Source of the DNA: Coriolopsis trogii | Taxonomy: Eukaryota; Basidiomycota; Agaricomycetes; Polyporales; Polyporaceae | Length of the DNA stretch: 64,000 bases | Assembly (NCBI GenBank): GCA_020543525.1 | Contig: JAHYIO010000039.1 | Span: 2,232,001-2,296,000 of the forward strand | Direction: 5' to 3' | Shown: positions 34,038 to 47,030 of the stretch, piece by piece | How the letters are laid out: every line of letters begins with the position of its first letter | Numbering within the stretch: position 1 is the stretch's first letter | Program-made: the position numbers and the translations under genes | Notes under the pieces: model-generated | Told to the model about the DNA's origin: nothing | What the model saw: only the letters and a program-made list of their open reading frames with translations | Database searches by the model: none

Positions 34038-34729
34038 GGCGCGGGCAGGCAGCGTGTCCAGATATGAGCTCGTCGTTCACGGTCTCGCGAGCTGTCCCTT
34101 CTTAAGTGGGAGCGCATAACGGCAACCTGAAGGGATCAGACGTGCGGGAAGGTCAACGCATTCGTCTCCGCGCACCATTCCAGCCCCTGCGAGCCATCCC
34201 AGCTGACCCGCCTCCATGCACGTCGTCCGTAAGACGACCGGGATGCGCGGGCACGAGGCGGGTGCCCGCCGAGCATGTGAGGCGTCCGTGCGGGCATAGT
34301 GGGGGCCGGGCGCGGACGATTTTGCGACGAGCAGGTTCGGCTTCTCTCGTATCTGTCTACACGTGACCGCGCGTCCATGAGGAAAGAGACAATAAGATGG
34401 ACGGAATGAGAGAGCGAGAATGCGTCTGCGAAGGAATTGCAACGAGAAGATGTCAGTGCTGCTCATACGGTCCATCAGAGTCCCGTCGGACGAGAAGTTA
34501 CGTACCATGAGTTCTGAGGGAAACTGTATATCCTCTACGTCAGTCAGTCAGCATCCGTTACGTCCGGCAACCCACCTTCGCGAAGACTGCAGCGGCAGTC
34601 GTGTGAACCTCGGAAGACACGGGACGCATACAGCCGCATAGGAGGAGGCAATCTATACACGTTCCGGCCTCCGATATGTTAGAGTACAACAATATCTGCG
34701 ATACAGTGAGTCTACGAGAACACATTCTT
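34038..34729. other. Intergenic, no gene seen
   Basis: Short space between the 5' end of GH92 copy 1 and the 3' end of the AAA ATPase gene, both on the minus strand. It presumably holds the GH92 promoter; no clear TATA box was seen. Confidence 0.5.
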
Positions 34730-37605
34730 CTATTGGTACATGATATGCCTGCGTCGACGAGCTCGCGTATCAGCATACTCGGAAGCACACATAAAGCGCA
34801 AGGAAAGACGTACGCGGTGTCGAATTGCTCCATCAAGTCCAGCACCTGCTCGAGATGCTTGAACCCAAGCGGCTCGTTCCGGCCCTGCGCGAGCGCACCT
34901 GCAGTCTTGACGATATTCTTGATCTGCCTCCCGTTCACCTTCTTCTCTGCGAGCGTGTGCAGCTCGTCGTACGACAGACCGCCGTACGGGACGTCGCCGT
35001 TGACACGCTTCAGGAACGCGAGCCAGATCTGGCGTTTCGCGTCCGAGGACAGGTCGGCGTAGCGGAGCGAGACGTGGATCCGGGACTGGAACGCCTCGTC
35101 AAAGACGCGCACCCGGTTCGTCGTCAGAAAGAGGATGCCGCGGAAGTATCTGTTCACCCGGAACCGGTGAGCACTCCATCTGCGGGGCATGCGTCCAGCA
35201 TGACACGGGATGGGTTCGACTCACTCGAGCTGCCGCAGGAAGACGGCGACCATGGCGTTCCGCTCAATGTGTGCGAGCGTCCGCTCTTCGAGGAACACGT
35301 CCGCCTCATCAATCAAGACTACCGCGCCCCAGGTTGCGGCCACCTTGAGGATATTCGTTAGGTTTGCGTCCAGGAGGTCGGCGTGCGTGCCGAGATCGGC
35401 GGCTCCCACGACGTAGAGAGGCTCTACAGGTAAGTGCATTGCCGGTCAGTTCCATGAGAGATCGAGGCGATCGCGGGGGATGTGTTCCCTGTCTACAACA
35501 CTCACTTCGCACGTCTATAACAAGACGAGGTGAGCTCTGTGACGTAGGAACTTGGGACGGGAAAGGACATACATTCGCTCATCGCTTCCGCAGTCAAGCT
35601 CTTGCCCGTCCCTGGGTTTCCGTAGAGGTTGATGACGAGACCGTGGCCCTTGCCAGGGACGAAGTCATCAAACTTGTTGGACGAGCCGGCAACATGGGAC
35701 TCCACAAGGGTCTTGAGGACCTGCTTGTGCTTGGGTGGGATGACGAGCTGCTCGAACGCCTCGTCGTTCCACTCGAAGCTCTCGACGCGCTCGACCATAA
35801 ACTCCACTTTGAACGTTCGTGAGCCAGATCAGCGTCTCGAAACTGCCAGATGGCGAAGGGACCCCAATTCAGGGACTGCACTCACGCCACTGCTTGTCTG
35901 CGAAGCTAAAGCCGTAAACGATGGGAGAGGTGAGAAGCAGTTCTTCCTCTGTGAGGTCGCGCGAGTCTTCTGCAGACACGGTGCCTCGGGTACGCTGTGC
36001 ATGTCTATCTATATCCTGTCCATTGATGTTCTTCACAACACGAGGCAGAGGCAAGTAGTTGGGCACCGTGTCCGCGAACGTCTCTGCAGAAAATGAGCAG
36101 ACGCTACACCAGAACAAAGAGAGGGCACCAACTCCGGTCGATCATAATCCTTGAGTTCACCTGTAGCTGCGGTAAGCAACATGAGGGCCGCTGAAATAGA
36201 GCAGCACATACACTGGTCTTGATGTGACCGTGATCCTTGAAGCGGAATGCGAGCCCGCGATATGCGACATGGTGCATGCCCCCTGCGAGCTCCGCCCACT
36301 TCCTTCCGCGTGCGATGAGACGCTCCTTGAGACCCCCTACGCCGTCCGGTCCCGAGTAGTACTGGATGGGGTATGCGACCAGCGACGAGATCTTCTTCGT
36401 GCCCTTGAAGCGCGCCACGTCGACCACCCTCCCCAGGCCTGCAAACCCAAACGTCGACTTTGGCCTGTTGGCGTTCGCGCCGGTGCCCAGATCTCCCAGA
36501 TTCTCGGCTGGGCCTCCAATATCGGCCTCGACGTACTCGACGACGAGACGCCAGAAATACTGCATCTGCTGCTCCTGCGAGTTCTTCGACGTCAGCAGTC
36601 CCGTAGGATCGTATGCTGCAGACACGGGCGCCTGATTATCGGCCTTTTGGCACAGCTCCGCGTGCAAGAGACGGACACAGCGGGGCTCGGAGGTGGTGGG
36701 GCAGAGCATATACAGAGTCGTCTTGCCGGGGACGAAGAGTGACCATAGCAGATCAAAGTTGACCTCGTCGTGCTTGAGTAGAGAGGCGAGTGTGTCGAGG
36801 GTGTTCGAATACGTATCTTTGAGCCAACCGAGCAGATGTGAGAGGTGACTGTGTGCGCGGCGGATAGACGAGTCTTCGGCCTCATTGGGCAGCTTTGTAG
36901 CAAGCTCGTCCGCATGCGCTTGCAGCTCGGGGAACCAGGCCAGGAGTGTTTGCGGATCAATCTGAGGAGAGAGATAGAGTTAGGCATTCAATGTCGCGGA
37001 CTAGACCTTCTACGGAGACGAAGAGACGTCAACGTACCCGAAGGGGCTTGGCCGTCCATGAAATCCCCGACACGTGCCCAATGACATCTTGACCAGCTTT
37101 GATCAGCTCGGGGCTATTGATTTGCAAAACGGTCGTCACGTTGTAGCGGTTGGCCTTTCCATCTTGACTATGGTTGAACCTGCGAATGACGGCAAACGCG
37201 TAGACGTTGTACTTCTGCGCGTCGTTCTTCCCCGCCGCCGGGTCTTCCGTAGATGGTGGCGCAGGACGAATGACCCATGTGTTCTTGAAGGTGTCATGGA
37301 TCTCGTGCAGGTACTTGATCTCCAAGACGCTACCCGGACTTCCTTCGGGAACTACCTCCTCGACTGCAGGGCCTGGCTGCGACGGGTCGAACTCGACCAT
37401 CTCTCCCGCGAGCGCGGGCATGGCAAAACCAGGTGCTCCTTCATCGCCTCCGACGTTGCCAGCTGGCATACCCAACATGTTAATGATATGTGGCGGCGCT
37501 GCTGAATGCCGAGGAGGCATGGGAAGGAGCACTAGGCGAATGGCAGTAGCACTCACCATGCGCAGCAAGCCTCTGAGCAATACGGTGATGTCGGTTCCCT
37601 CGCAT
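34730..37605 (-). CDS. AAA+ ATPase with N-terminal DUF7025-type region
   Basis: Multi-exon gene. Exon 1 (37605-37557, MRGNRHHRIAQRL) joins through a 55-nt intron to AAPPHIINMLGMPAGN. The long N-terminal region contains SVLEIKYLHEIHDTFKNTW, FPELQAHADELATKLPNE and LLWSLFVPGKTTLY. It corresponds to the DUF7025 region that precedes the ATPase in a fungal family of large AAA proteins. The ATPase core has Walker A YGNPGTGKSLTAEAMSE, Walker B AVVLIDEADVFLEERT, sensor-1 ILFLTTNRVRVFDEAFQSRI and the lid region KKVNGRQIKNIVKTAGAL. The chosen end (AHIMYQ, stop at 34730-34732) uses a 65-nt last intron. ATP hydrolysis is expected from the intact motifs; the substrate and location are unknown for this family. 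Confidence 0.85.
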
Positions 37606-39482
37606 GCTGGTGTGAAATGTAGTGCTGAATTCTGGGGAGTGGCGCCGAGAAGACGAGACGTAGAGAGTGTAGCGAAGTGGAATACGCGCTCTTGGGGGTC
37701 TTATGCGGTTTCCTAGGAACTAGATGACTGAGCCTCGTGCCCTGGGCGTGAAACAGATGGAGTGTATTCGAAGTCTCACGTACAAGGGCGTTTGAGGTAC
37801 GGAAACAATCGCAGGTGACGACGAATTCCGGGTAGCGCAGAAATGCAGTGTTCTCGTCTGTTCGGTAGCAAGCGAACGACAGAATCAGTCTTCCGCCAAC
37901 TCGTGGGGCTCCGAGCCTGGAATGGAGCTACTCAATGTCGGTGGCCCGGCTGCACGAGGAGTTTTCCTCAGGACCACGCGTCCGACGTTGGGTGACGACC
38001 GACGAATGGGGGAAGACAGAAGCCAAGCTGTGGGCGTGTGGCGCAACAGATCGTCTGATAAGTGCGCCTCGTTGATAGGAGAAGAAGGAAAGAGGCCACC
38101 TACAAGCACGTCCACGTACCAGCTTTATAGCCCTCGCTCTGCAGAGCCTGCAAGGTGTGCTGCGTGTTCCGAAGCGTGCTGCGTCAGAAGTCGCGTGAGC
38201 CACACACAAGTATGGAAACCGGGAACGCTGAGTGGGAGCGCTGGGTTGCGTATACCAGACGTTGGCGTAATAGAATGACCCACCTGCTGGTTCGGCGATG
38301 GTCGAGCAAACCTGGAATCCCGATATGTTGCGACAAGTAATAGCCAGGGAATTGAGAGTCGCTGTGCGCAGGCAGTATGGATTTGCGGTATGAAGCAAAG
38401 ATCCTGTCCTTTTCCTGCTAGATTATTCGTATTAATTAGCACTTCGGAAGACAGGAGTACAAATAATAGGCCCCTGGCCAGGACCTTGCGCTCGATTCTG
38501 AGACTCGGGTGTTCGTCTTGAAGTTGATGTCGAGGGCAACGCGCCTGGAACAACTTTCTCGCGCCCGTCGGCGTCTGAAACGGGACAGCGCGACTACGAG
38601 CGCCTCGCCCTTACCCACCACTTTCCCGATTGCCAGCTCGACCACCACCCGTTCATTTACCCTGCCACAGTCACCCAGACGCTGACCATATGCACCAGTG
38701 AGGCTCCATTCAACTCTAAGTTAGCGCAGCCAACCGGCGTCGTGATGACCGAGTCTGAGACACATCAGATGACCCTGCATCGTGTTCATCTTTCAAATAC
38801 CTCCTACAAGCATCCATAAAGACTTCTCGATGACATAGTGAAGGCATTAAATCATAAAACTATACTATGTACAACAAGAAATCTACCAGACTTTTCTCCT
38901 ACTCGCAATATCTAGCTGTTGTCAATTCCACCAAGTAAGTACCCTCCTTATCACCAAGATGATGTGAACAGCCGCTGTACGTTGTGCGATCCCGCATACT
39001 AGTTGTCACGGGTTGTCCGCCAAGCGACGACACATCCTCCAACCCGATCATGTACCCCGCACTACCCCGCACCTGGGAGCCCTTATCGCCCGCGGATACA
39101 GCTCAGCTGCTCTCCTCTTCTTTCTCCCGAAACTGCTATGACAATTTGCGGCTGGTGAATCTTCACGCAAGATGGCCCCCTCACGAATCCGAATTTCGTT
39201 CTCCCACCCGATCCCAAACTTATCGCGCTTGGGAACGCCTCCCACCGTCCACATGAGAACAACTCGGCCCCCCGCACTCGCCTGCACTTTCCATACACGG
39301 TCCGGACCATATACCTTACCGCGGACGCAAGTCTGAGCCGCCTACACCAGTGGTTGCGTGCGGCCCACACGGTCGCTGGGTCCGTCCGTCAGGGCGAGGA
39401 GAGTCTGATTAGCGTGTGTACGCGACGCTATGGGTGGACCTAACTTAGACCCGTTCGGGTCCGGAGACAGCTGGGGTGAGTG
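37606..39482. other. Intergenic between divergent genes
   Basis: About 1.9 kb between the 5' ends of the AAA ATPase (-) and MFS transporter (+) genes, at the centre of the inverted gene order. A minus-strand frame near 38.25-38.4 kb has the phrase GGSFYYANVWYTQPS but no domain or start could be assigned. Confidence 0.5.
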
Positions 39483-39490
39483 TATATAAA
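39483..39490 (+). promoter_or_regulatory. TATA box (TATATAAA)
   Basis: TATATAAA lies about 160 bp upstream of the MFS transporter start codon. Confidence 0.65.
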
Positions 39491-39645
39491 ACGCCGCTAC
39501 TCTGAACGCTCGGTGTCGCCTTTACGCCCCTCTACGACCTCCCACCCTTGTTCGCGCCCAGACGCCCTCACCTCGTCAGCGCCAACGCTAGCCTCACGAC
39601 GTTCACGAAGAGCTGAGGACACCGAACGCTCACGCTTCTGCCACG

Positions 39646-42091
39646 ATGTCAGACAAGGGCAGCGTAACGCACAACTCCAGTCTCGAGAACGAGAAGACCC
39701 CTGTGGTCACGGAGACGCGCATCGCGTATGGAGGAGAGGAGTTGCTTCCGCCACCCCCGGAGCTTACGGAGGCGGAGGTGAAGAGGCTCTACCGCAAGAT
39801 TGACATGCGTCTCATGCCCATACTCACGCTTATGTACCTCTGCTCGTTCTTGGACCGAGGGAACATCGGTGCGTAGCGTGTATACTAGGGGGCGCAGTAG
39901 ATCAGACTGACGTTCTATACAGGGAATGCGAAGTTGCAAGGGCTGACAACGCAGCTCGCGTTGACAGGAGATAAGTACAACATAGCTCTGGTGAGTGCGA
40001 TCCACATCCTGACGAGACGCGCATGTTGAATTCGTCTCTCCAGACGATGTACTTCGTACCATATTGTTTGTTTGAATGTCCAGCAAAGTGAGACAGAGCT
40101 CCCTTTGTTTCTTCAACCAGGTAGCTAACGGTCGTTTTCGGCAGCATGGTGCTTAAGAAGTTCCGCCCGTCAAAATGGCTGCCAGGAATCACCGTACGTC
40201 CGCCTTTCACGCGTCATGCGCGCGCATACTCACTTCCGTTGCAGCTCGTCTGGGGATTGATCATGTGAGTTATGATGCCACCGTGTACTGTATTTTCACG
40301 CTCTAAGCCTGTAATCACAAGGACTCTAATGGGCCTGGTGAAGAAGTAAGTACTTGATGCCACCATCGTGACATTCATGTCGCTGAGTGCGCTTATCCAT
40401 CTCAGCTATCCACAGCTTGTGGGTACTCGTATATGTCTCGGCGTTGCCGAGGCTGGGCTGTTCCCTGGAGTTGTCTACTAGTCCGTCCTCTTTCTCTCTC
40501 CTCAAATTCTGCGTTCACTCAGCTACGCACGCACATATAGTCTTTCCCTGTGGTACCCTCGTCACATGCTCCAGTTCCGCGTCGGGATGTTCTTCGGAGG
40601 TGCAACGCTTGCCGGAGCGTTCTCTGGTCTTCTCGCGTTTGGGATCTCGTTCATGTCTGGCACCGCGGGACTGCTCGGCTGGTCCTGGATCTTCGTAAGT
40701 GTACTCGCTCTAAAAGCGCAAGTCGTGATTCTGACCTTGACTTGTAGATTATCGAAGGCATGGCCACGGTCGTTGTGGGCGTCATCTCGTTCTTCAGTAC
40801 GCGGTATACGCTCTCAGTGGTCAACGCACTGACCAACTATATCTGCATTTGCCAGTTCTGGTGGACTTCCCGAGCACGGCCACCTTCCTGACGCCTGAGG
40901 AGCGCGCATACGTTGTTCACCGCAAGAGTGAGTATCCTCCAACGCCCATGTCTTCCTTCAGTTGATGTATTACTTTGCATGGTAGAGTACGACAACTCGT
41001 CCGTCGGCGAGGAGGAGCACTTCGAGGTCCGCCACATCTGGGAGACGCTCCTCGACTGGCAGGTCTGGGCACATATTCTCATCTACATGGCTATTATTGC
41101 TCCCCGTGAGTACTTTGAACTCTTGCCCTGTTATTGCATTGGTAACTCACCCTCATGCAGTGTACGGAATTTCCCTGTTCTTGCCGTAAGTTGCTCTCAT
41201 GCTCTACTCATTGAACCGGGGTTGTTCACACACTTTCCTTCTCCAGCTCCATCATCAACGGGTACGTCACTTCTATGCACCTACTGTGACGCCCAGAGCG
41301 GAGCATCCGCTTGCTGACTTTCATTCTCGTCATGTAGCTTTGGCTTCAGCACGCCGATCTCGCAGCTCCTGACAGTTCCGCCCTACGTCTTCGCCAGTGC
41401 GTCCGCTCTTTCCTTGCCATACTTGTTCAACGCGTCATGCTCATTCACCTCGACTAGCCATCACACTCCTGGTTTGGGCCGTATGGTCTGACCGCATCAA
41501 GAAGCGGTACCCATTCGTACTCGCCGGATACATCTTCTGCACTGTCGGGTTCGCCATCAATATCTCCAACGTCTCCATCGGCGCGAAGTACTTTGGTACC
41601 TTCCTCATCGTCGCGGGCTCGTATGCAGGGTTCCCCGGAATTGTCGCTTGGTATGCACTATTTGCTCAGCAGCCCCAATGAAGCCCTACTAAGTTGCGGA
41701 TGACAGGCTCGGAAACAACCTTGCGGGACACTACAAGCGCGGCGTCGGAATGGCGCTGCACATCGGTATCGGCAACTTTGGCGGTGCCATCGCGAGCAAC
41801 ATCTACCGCACGCAAGATGGTCCCCGCTATATCCTTGGACGTAAGCTCTCTACCCCTTTGTTACGATGCCGAGGAAAGTTCCTGACGCGCGTTCGCGCTG
41901 CAGACGCTTTGGAACTCATGTTCCTTGGGATCGGGTTCATCGTCCTGCCGCTCACAGTTTTAGCGTACAAGCGCATCAACTCGCGCCGTGATGCTGCGAT
42001 GAAGGAAGCAAACGAGAAGGGAACAAAGCTCAGCCCAGAGGAGATCCGGAGGCTGGGAGACCGCGCGCCCGATTTCCGGTACACGTTGTGA
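39646..42091 (+). CDS. MFS transporter, allantoate/nicotinate permease type (ACS family)
   Basis: Seventeen exons, all joining in phase, encode 503 residues: 39646-39868, 39923-39990, 40044-40087, 40145-40193, 40245-40264, 40322-40345, 40406-40480, 40541-40694, 40748-40796, 40856-40927, 40986-41105, 41161-41185, 41247-41261, 41338-41396, 41458-41650, 41707-41840 and 41904-42091. Signature blocks of the anion:cation symporter family are present: LMYLCSFLDRGNIGNAKLQG, TRICLGVAEAGLFPGVVYYL, SLWYPRH, FATITLLVWAVWSDRIKKRY and VAWLGNNLAGHYKRGVGMAL. Twelve hydrophobic segments can be traced. The C-terminus (EEIRRLGDRAPDFRYTL) has the usual xxFRYxL ending. Family substrates are organic anions such as allantoate, nicotinate or pantothenate; the actual substrate cannot be told. 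Exons of 15, 20, 24 and 25 nt are unusually small. Confidence 0.95.
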
Positions 42092-43639
42092 GTGTACCGC
42101 TTGCCATGTACCGCTGCTACGCGCACTTGGCTGTACCTGTTCATGGAGCTTGCATGACGTTGCCGGTTCTGTACGCTTTGTATATTAGACGTGACAACTG
42201 TAACGATAGACAGGTAACTTGCAGTTGCCAGCGTCGCGACCAGACCTGACCCGATCCTGTGACACAGTCACGTGAATGTGATTCGTCGTGTCTACGTGAC
42301 TCCCTTTTTTGGGCGCTCACGGTCATACCCTGGCTTGCCTCTCCGCCACGACGACCAGAATTGGGGATGTCCTGTTGACGTGCAAGGCAAGTCCCTGAAT
42401 GGATGGCTCTGCATATGAATGTCTTACCTATGATTATGCGATACAGAGAGGCCTGATAAATTGGCGAACCAGCTTCCGAGTCGCTGCCCGACCTCCGAGT
42501 CAGGAGGACGCCTGATAGTCAAGACTGCGATCCCGAGCAATTGACTGCTCTTGCAGTGAGATCTACCATACCTCATGGAAAAGTACGCTGGCGAAGTACA
42601 CGATGAATTGCACTCACCGGCTTATCCGTTCGATGTTCAAGAGCACCTGATCATGACCGGTGACGACCCCGTTTTGTGCCGCTCTCAGTGGGAGAGGCTG
42701 ACTGCACAGTACTGATGGTGTACTGCTATTTAGTTGGAAATAGGGCATAGTTGACATGCATGGTATGGAACCAAGAATCATTGGCTGATCAGCCTCTCGA
42801 CCGTGGTGACCTTCTCCCGGCGGTCCTACGAAGTCTTCCTTAGCGCTCAAAATACCTCCGCTGTGGTGGCCATGTAGGAGGTTTTCATGGCTTCAATCGT
42901 GCGCCTCTGACCTTTCGCTTTTTATGGGCCAACGCGAACAGGCACGTACACTAGACTCGTATACGTCACTCCTGTGTAAGGAGAGTCACAAGCATTCATC
43001 AGGCGGCACGCTCGGTCGGTCGAGCGACACGGTTACGCATGGCTCCACAACTTCTTCAGCTTCTGATCTGCCGTCCGACGGTCGCGAACTCCTTCAGTGA
43101 ATCCTGCCGCCGCGCCCGCCGTGCCGTGCTATAACGTGTTGTCGGTTGGCTTCTTCAAGCGCATTGCCAGATTCGACCATCAGGACGTGTCTCTTTACCC
43201 CCGGGAAGGAAGCCTGTTAGGTCACATTCCGCCGCAAAGCCCTGTGAGGTGCGGTGAGTCGGAGGTATTCTTATGCTCCTTGCGATCACCATGTCGATGC
43301 CGCCTGACCTTCCGCCTCAGAAGGATGACAGCGAACTCAACAGGCAAGTCGAGATCATGAGGGCGGCGACCATGCGAGCCCGTTACCTGAAATTAGGCCG
43401 TCTCGGCTGTCGAAACGCTTCCTCCGCATCTGCATCAGCCCTTCAGTGCCGTCTCCCGCTCCAGTTCACGCTATCGAAGATCCGCCCTGCAGCTGCTCGC
43501 TCTTCCTCTGTCTTGTCTGCTGTTCACTGGGGGAATGTAACCGAGCCTTCTGCGGCACAATGCTAGCCAGCCCGCGCCTCTCCGGGGCACATAAAGCCTT
43601 CGTGAGCTCTCTCCGGCTTGGGCAGACGAGGTCGCAGAG
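42092..43639. other. Intergenic, no supportable gene
   Basis: Lies between the end of the MFS gene and the start of GH92 copy 2. No domain-like frame on either strand. CACATAAAG at about 43588-43596 may be a weak TATA element for GH92 copy 2. Confidence 0.5.
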
Positions 43640-46600
43640 ATGACACGCTCCTTACAGTGGTTCATCGCCTTCGTAGGCTTCGCCCTCGTCTCGCGCTCGT
43701 CTCCGGTGCTCCATACCCCGTCGTCCTCCACACGTTCCCCCTCTTTTACGAACGTGAAGAATGGGAGGCGGGCAGATGCGCCCATCACCGATCCTGCGAG
43801 CCGTGTCAATCTTTTCGTTGGCACGACGGGTCCGGGACATGCTTTCCCTGGTACGTGGAGACAATGTACACCTTGGCTTTCACTGAGTTTCTGCGCAGGT
43901 GTAACGCTTCCACATGGTATGGTCAAGGTCGGAATGGATACCGACTCAGGTGACAACGTATGCCCACTTCTTACCTATTCGTCTCGTAGGCCGACAGCTC
44001 ACGTACCGGCTTTGGAAAGCATGCTGGATATGATGCCAATCCGAACGCTTTGCCGTACGGCTTCTCTCAGCTCCATGATGACGGGACCGGAGGCGTACGT
44101 GGATCTGTGCTGACCAGAAACGGATTTTCTGTGCTGAACGGAGTTCCCTGCAGTCCGTCCCACTTTCACTATTTAAGATCTGGCCGTTCCTCAACTGCGG
44201 AGACGGCGACAACGATCGTTTCGAAGTCTGTCCCTGTGATATCAACTCGCGCAAAGTGAAGCGCAAACTCCTCGACGATGGTGCGAGTTTTCTTCTGCCC
44301 CTCTCACACCCGGAGTCACGTTGGACTACTACTCTGAAGGGTTGCGCGAGTTCGCGCCCCACTTGCACATGAGAATACGATGGAACCCTCACTGACGGTG
44401 CGCTGTTTGACAGGTTCTCCCGACGATGCTGCAGAACCAGGCTACTTCGCGTCGAACTTGGTATGTCAATTTCTTCTGCAATGACGTCTTTTGCCATATT
44501 CATTCCCGCGGGCTCGGTGATAGTCTACAAATATCCGCGTCGAGCTGACCGCGACCAAGCGCGCAGCTCTACACAGGTGTGTAGCGTCATGCGTTCATTC
44601 GCCGGCGCACTGTAGACAGACAATCTGACCCGGAGCAACGTCTGTAAAGGTACACGTTCCCAGCCGACTCGACCATCCCCCGCCTCGTCGTCGACGTGAC
44701 CAACGACGGCCAACAGAGCAACTCGCTCCCGATCGTGGAGATCAATCCCGATACCGGGCGTGTTGTAGGTGAGTTGAGATGCCACGGCTTCTGAAAACCC
44801 GCGCGAGCTTCGGGGCTCACACGCGCGCAGCTGGTGCGACTTATGCTGCAAGCTTCGGACCTGGCGTCTACCGCGCCTACACATGCATGGACTTCCGCGG
44901 CGTCGGTTTTGACCTGGGGTCCCCTACCGAATTTGGAACATACCTCGGCAACTCGCCCATCCGGGGGTTCACCTCGGGCGTGCAGGAGTACCACAACTAC
45001 CGGGCCGAGATGGGTGCGCTGCTTGGCTTCAAGCAGAATAATGGCGGCGAGACGACGATCATTGTTCGCGTCGGCATGTCTTTCATCTCGACCGACCAGG
45101 CATGTGCCAACGCTGAGGCAGAGATTCGGGACTTTGACTTTGAGGGCGTGCGCGCAGCTGCGCGTGCAGAGTGGAACGAGCTTTTGGGCCGCGTTCAGGT
45201 CGGGACGGAGGGTGTCGACGATGATACAATTGAGCTCTTTTACAGCTCGTTGTACAGGACCCATATATCTCCTGCTGACTGTAAGCAGAGTTCAACCTCT
45301 CTCGCGCTGCTACTAAGCTGACAGAAGAACATAGACACCGGTGAGAACCCGCTCTGGAACTCCACTGAGCCGTACTACGACTCGTTCTACTGCAATGTTC
45401 GTAGCTCGCGTTTTCACAGACCCGAGATGGGGCTCATTTGGATTCTAGTGGGACACATTCCGCAGTCTTTATCCCCTCATGTCTCTCCATGACCCGGAGA
45501 ACTTTGCACGCATTGTGCGTGGCATGATCAACATCCAACAGCACGAAGGCTTTCTTCCTGAATGCCGCGGCGCCACCGCCCAGCAGTGGATTCAAGGTGG
45601 CAGTGGTGCGTAACAACTCGTACACCATTCCAACCAAGGTTTCCGTCCTGAATGATAGCAGATGGTGACCCCATCCTTGGCGAGTTCTTCGTGAAGTTCG
45701 CCGAACACGCGTCTGAGCTCAACGTCGATCCTACCGCGCTCTACAATGCACTTCTCGCCGACGCGGAGACCCAGCCTGCTGACTGGAACCTGCAAGGCCG
45801 TCAGGCAAATATATACAATACCCTCGGCTACGTCCCACAAGACCTCGTCGAACCCGGAGGCGCGAACACGAAGCAGGTCTCGCGCACGCTCGAGTACGCG
45901 TTTGGTGACTTCGCGATCTCACAAGTTGCCAAGCTGCTTAACAAGACGGACGACGCAGCGAAGTACGCCAAGCGCGCCGGCAACTTCGTTAATGTCTGGA
46001 ACCCGGACTTGAAGGCGCCCGACAACGACTCGATTGTCGGAATGGTGCAAGTGCGTATATGTGAAGCTGTTGTGCTGCTGGGCGCTGATGTAGCTTGTAT
46101 CGTTGTGCACAGCCGCGATTCCAGAATGGGAGCTTTGGGTTCACGGACCCTAGGCATTGCAGCCCGAACGACCCCACTGGGGCCAACTGCTTCTTGTTCA
46201 ACACCAACACTGATGGGTTCTACGAGGCCTCGCCGATTGTTGTACGTATCTCTCTTCGGTGTTACGCTCCAGATGATCTGACACGAGTTTAATAGTACTC
46301 GCAATTCGCTCCACAAGACACAGCGAAGCTCGTTGAATTGCAAGGCGGTCCAGACGCGTTCATCACGCGACTTGACTACATCTTCGACAACGTGAGTTGG
46401 CACCCTCTTCAATAGCGCCGAAATGCTCATGTTGCCTTTAGAACTACTTTGATTCGACGGACGAGCCCTCTCAGCAGATCCCATACATGTACCATTACGC
46501 GAATGCGCCCGGCCGTAGCACGCAACGCTCGCGCCAGGTTATATCGCAATTCTACAGTACAGCTACCAATGGCCTTCCCGGAAATGATGGTACGCATACG

Positions 46601-47030
46601 CATTCCATGCACCGCCTCACTTACGCTAATACACATATCCCTAGACTCGGGTGCTATGGGCAGCTACGTCACATTCTACCTTGCCGGGCTCTACCCGGTC
46701 CCCGCAACTCGGCAGTATCTCCTCTCCTCCCCTTACTTCCCCTTTGTCTCTTTCTTCAACCCACTCTTCAACACCACCACTACCATCTCCGTCACCAACT
46801 TTGTCGGCAACCCCGCAAGCGGCACGGGGGGCACCGTATTTGTGCAGAACGTGACGATCGACGGCCAACCGGCAAAGTCGAATTGCTTCCTCGAGTGGGA
46901 TGTGTTCGAGCGCGGCGCCACCGTCGAGCTCACCCTCACGGACGACATCAACGTGACGTGCGGTGGAAGCGGGAATGGCACTGACGCTCTTCCGCCTTCG
47001 CTCTCTACGGGTGGCTTCGACACTGTGTGA
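43640..47030 (+). CDS. GH92 alpha-1,2-mannosidase, secreted (copy 2)
   Basis: Paralog of the gene at 30.1-34.0 kb, transcribed away from it. The start at 43640 gives a leader MTRSLQWFIAFVGFALVSRS. Conserved blocks in order: DPASRVNLFVGTTGPGHAFP, TLPHGMVKVGMDTDSGDN, FSQLHDDGTGG, DDAAEPGYFASNL, IRVELTATKRAALHR joined to YTFPAD, LVVDVTNDGQQSNS and FGPGVYRAYTCMDFRG. They continue with HISPAD, LMSLHDPENFARIVRGMINI, EGFLPECRGA, LQGRQANIYNTLGYVPQDLV, STDEPSQQIPYMYHYANAP and LPGNDDSGAMGSYVTFYLAG. The end is LPPSLSTGGFDTV, with TGA at 47028-47030. Catalytic Glu and the NDD aspartates are retained as in copy 1, so both copies look functional. The extracellular substrate is probably alpha-mannosidic N-glycan or mannan. 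Copy 1 and copy 2 differ through much of their length, so the duplication is not recent. Confidence 0.92.
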
